Assembly (NCBI GenBank): GCA_032173965.1
Contig: JAVUNC010000005.1
Location: forward strand, 45,308,501-45,372,500
DNA: 64,000 nt
Direction of reading: 5' to 3'
DNA from: Sitta carolinensis
Lineage: Eukaryota; Chordata; Aves; Passeriformes; Sittidae
In this document: piece by piece, positions 61,416 through 64,000 of the stretch
How the letters are laid out: each line of letters begins with the position of its first letter
Numbering within the stretch: position 1 is the first letter of the stretch
Made by a program: the position numbers and the translations under genes
Notes under the pieces: model-generated
What the model was told of the DNA's origin: nothing
Database searches by the model: none
What the model saw: only the letters and a program-made list of their open reading frames with translations

Positions 61416-61672
61416 TTTTAAATTAATCCTTGCATTAGAAACTTTTATCTTCATAGGCATCACTTCTGCGACAGTTTCATCTTCTAGAAAATGCTGAATG
61501 TTTGTGAGAGAAGATGTTAGAAATTCAGCACTGAAGTTCTCCACATGACACTGAAGAAACCCATTTTTTACAGCTAGCAGGGAATGTACAACAGCACTAG
61601 GCCCGTTTTCCCATCTCAGACTAATCTCAGGTGATGAATTAACAGGTCCAGCCACAGATTTACAGTCAGAAC
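61416..61672 (-). CDS. BLTP3B: BLTP3B internal coding exon (most upstream in window)
   Basis: A 257-base exon encoding [20 protein letters not shown] at its start and SNARINLK at its end; the middle includes [18 protein letters not shown] and [20 protein letters not shown]. Amphipathic beta-type sequence is consistent with the extended lipid-transfer rod of VPS13-like proteins. The first two bases (GT) complete a codon begun in an upstream exon outside the window (probably Gly). The acceptor (TTTTTGCAACAG) and donor (AAA|GTATGT) are strong. With the five downstream exons it gives one continuous frame. Confidence 0.92.
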
Positions 61673-64000
61673 CTGTTGCAAAAAGAAAACAAATTTGCAT
61701 TAAAATTTTGCAGTGTACAAAAAATCAATTATGATGTAATTGTTTCTGCCTCTATTGTCCAACTGATTTTCCAAAAATTACCATAGAGCTGTTATTCATA
61801 AAAGGCAGTGTTGCAAATACAGAACTTCAGAGCAAATTTCTAAGTATATCATTTCAAAGTACAAAAATAAAGAGTATGTAAAAGGGCTAGTACCTAACTG
61901 TGACAAGAGAAAGGACAATGCAAAAGTATCACCGTCAAAAAAAAAAAAAGTTTTCCTTGGTGCCTTTATGATGGAAAACCAAGTATTTTGCATACATTTC
62001 CATTAAAGTCCTTAAATTTCAATTCTGAAAAACATTAAGGTCACTTCACCCTCTCAGGAAAGCAGATATTTTCTTGGAAAAGGCAGAACTTCCTGAATTA
62101 GGAACCATAAACAGCAATGCAGGAAGACAGCGAGTTTGACCACATATGCATTACTTGAGTGGCATAGACTTGAACATTAAAAAAAGTCAGGCACTTTCTT
62201 GCTAATTTCAGTATTTTTAATCAGTAAGGACAATTGCAACATTCAACTCAAAAAGTTCTAAAAACCATAATAAACTAAACTAAACTAAAAAATTTAAGGT
62301 AACCAGATTAGGGCAGGGGGATGAGCAGTATCCATTTCTTGTACAAAATATTTACTCCATGGGATTCTCAAGTCATGTCATCACTATGATGGCTGACCTA
62401 CAGAAATTATTTCTATAACAAGAAGCACAATCACAGTAACTATAGAAAAAACAAGCACCAAAGCTTGAAAGATACCTCAAGAAAGAAACTTAAAAAAAAA
62501 AAAAAATCAACCAAATTACATCAATTCATCATGCAACAAACACTGCACAGAGCTACAGCAGCCTGACAATGTAATTGATTTGCTTTCCTATTTGTACATT
62601 AATTGGGTTCCTCTTCCTGTATAGTGTGCCAGTTCATGGATGGCCTGGCACAACAGCAGAGTCAGGACTTGTGCACTTATCTACTGGCACTAGAGTCAGG
62701 GTAGATGGGTGCACTGTTGATCTGGGCCGACAAAGACCAATGGCAAGACGAACATGAGAATCATCAGCCTCTGCTGTGAACCAGAATCTCTCCCTTTGTT
62801 ACCTCTGTGAATAGAGGTACACAACACCAACAGCTGCAACTCCATCCTTCAATCTTTCCAATGTTTAAGAAGTGCTAAATCTCGTATTCCCCTTCCCCAC
62901 AAAAACCCACCCAAGCAACCAACCAAAACAATACTGCAAGTATCAACTCACTTTTTAGGCTCAGTCCAGACAGAAATGAATAAACTACCAGCAGCTCAGG
63001 AGAAGGGACATTCTCCAGATATCACCTCTCTGTTCAATGAATCTCTGCAACTGGTTCGGGAAACTTTGTTTCCCGCAAGAATCCATATACTTCCCACAGA
63101 TACAGATAAAGAAATAAGCAGTAGGTATCATAAGTATTTCTGCACCTGAAAAGAATGCCTACATCATTGCTGGAAGGACCCAAAGTACAGAAAAAGAGCA
63201 GAGGAAAAGAACACATATTCAGTCTCAACCTTGAGTCAATTTTAGTTATCTTGCAGATACCTGGAAGGGGCAGATGGAGTAAAGAATGTGTTAAAAAATT
63301 TGTAAGCTGCTGTGAACTGCTGTTGCCTTCTCACAAGTGTGTACAGCATGGTAAGATCACAGTAAAAGCACAGCCTTCCCACAATACCTCTGCCATACTC
63401 CATCCCGCCTTCTTTTGGTTTTGCTGCCAATCAAGATCAGATAAAGTTGCAGTCCTGCATCCAGCCCTGCAGGGAATTGCACATCTGCCACGTAGCCATC
63501 AACTTAGACCGGCTTTTAGCCACATTCTTCCCTTTTTACATCTACTGCATTAACAGTATAGTATATTTTAAATGGTTATTTTCATCCAGAACATCTTGTA
63601 GACTGTAATTATAACTTGAGTATTCACTACGTTGCATGGTTCCTCAGATTACTGTTTTCAACTGTTAATGCAGCAATTGAGAAAGTTTTATTTAAGGTCT
63701 TGAAGAGGGAAAGTGCTTTAGTTTGGATATTATCATACACATTTGCTCACCTGTTCTTTTAGTTGTATTTTGTTACTCTTAACTTTTTTAACAGTCTCTT
63801 TTGATCTGATTCTCAAGCTTTTTCCAAACTTTTTCTCTTTTTGTTCTAATAGAAATGAACATAGGACATGGGGAGCAGCAGCAGCTGCAGAAGACTCCTG
63901 ACAGTACAGAAATCACAGTGGAGAGAAAAGATCAGTGGAGAGAAGATGTACACTACAGAACAGGAATGACCAGCAATGCATAAAAAACCCAAAAAAGTGT
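61673..64000 (-). other. BLTP3B: BLTP3B intron (partial, reaches window end)
   Basis: At least 2.3 kb of intron upstream of the 61416-61672 exon. I found no exon ending in the required phase before the window ends. It contains A runs near 61937-61949 and 62492-62506, and an 8-bp hairpin (TGTGCCAG...CTGGCACA) near 62627-62654 in a slightly GC-richer segment. Otherwise unremarkable. Confidence 0.75.

Noticed and set aside
62575..62757. Acceptor-like site and 60-codon plus frame near 62.6 kb
   Set aside because: It is on the strand opposite to BLTP3B, and the minus strand here gives no frame in the required phase. No exon could be supported.
1..64000. CRISPR arrays, operons, insertion sequences, tRNA or rRNA genes
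   Set aside because: None was seen. Repeats are microsatellites, CR1 pieces and homopolymers, and the gene structure is vertebrate.

Overview
The window looks like a piece of a bird chromosome (eukaryotic, AT-rich, gene-sparse). The evidence is several CR1-type LINE fragments, one with the characteristic avian 3' end (CR1 is the dominant avian retroposon), plus exon/intron structure and a vertebrate CpG-island promoter. Nothing prokaryotic is present: no operons, CRISPR arrays or insertion sequences. Almost all reading frames without introns are chance products.

Two protein-coding genes can be identified, both on the minus strand and both incomplete. (1) ANKS1B (AIDA-1): only the first coding exon is present (41018-41151), inside a strong CpG island (about 41140-41960). 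All of 1-41017 is then the start of its very long first intron. (2) BLTP3B (UHRF1BP1L, SHIP164): the last six coding exons (61416-61672, 59202-59310, 58811-58857, 58564-58693, 58162-58331, 57363-57488) and the 3'UTR. The six exons were joined by reading splice sites and phase. Together they give a continuous frame of 278 complete codons plus a stop, preceded by a split codon. In human the same two genes are head-to-tail neighbours on chromosome 12q23, which independently supports both calls.

Layout: 1-41017 is ANKS1B intron 1, with four CR1 fragments, a possible LTR-like retroelement remnant at about 2.2-2.95 kb, a GC-richer block with a poly(A) signal at 0.58-0.96 kb, and many A/T homopolymers. 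41.0-42.15 kb is the ANKS1B promoter region, with a 7-bp tandem repeat and a possible divergent first exon on the plus strand. 42.15-56.4 kb is intergenic, with one old CR1 reverse-transcriptase remnant, one CR1 3' fragment and a few small GC-enriched islands of unknown role. 56.4-64.0 kb is the 3' end of BLTP3B.

I found no new multi-gene system. The most checkable points are: a 47-bp BLTP3B exon whose skipping would shift the frame; a (GGAGCTC) tandem repeat in the ANKS1B promoter; intronic poly(A) signals in ANKS1B intron 1; a possible divergent transcript from the ANKS1B island; and an unassigned CpG-enriched island at 52.4-52.8 kb with a minus-strand splice donor. Repeat families and gene identities were recognised by eye from known sequence patterns; no search was run.
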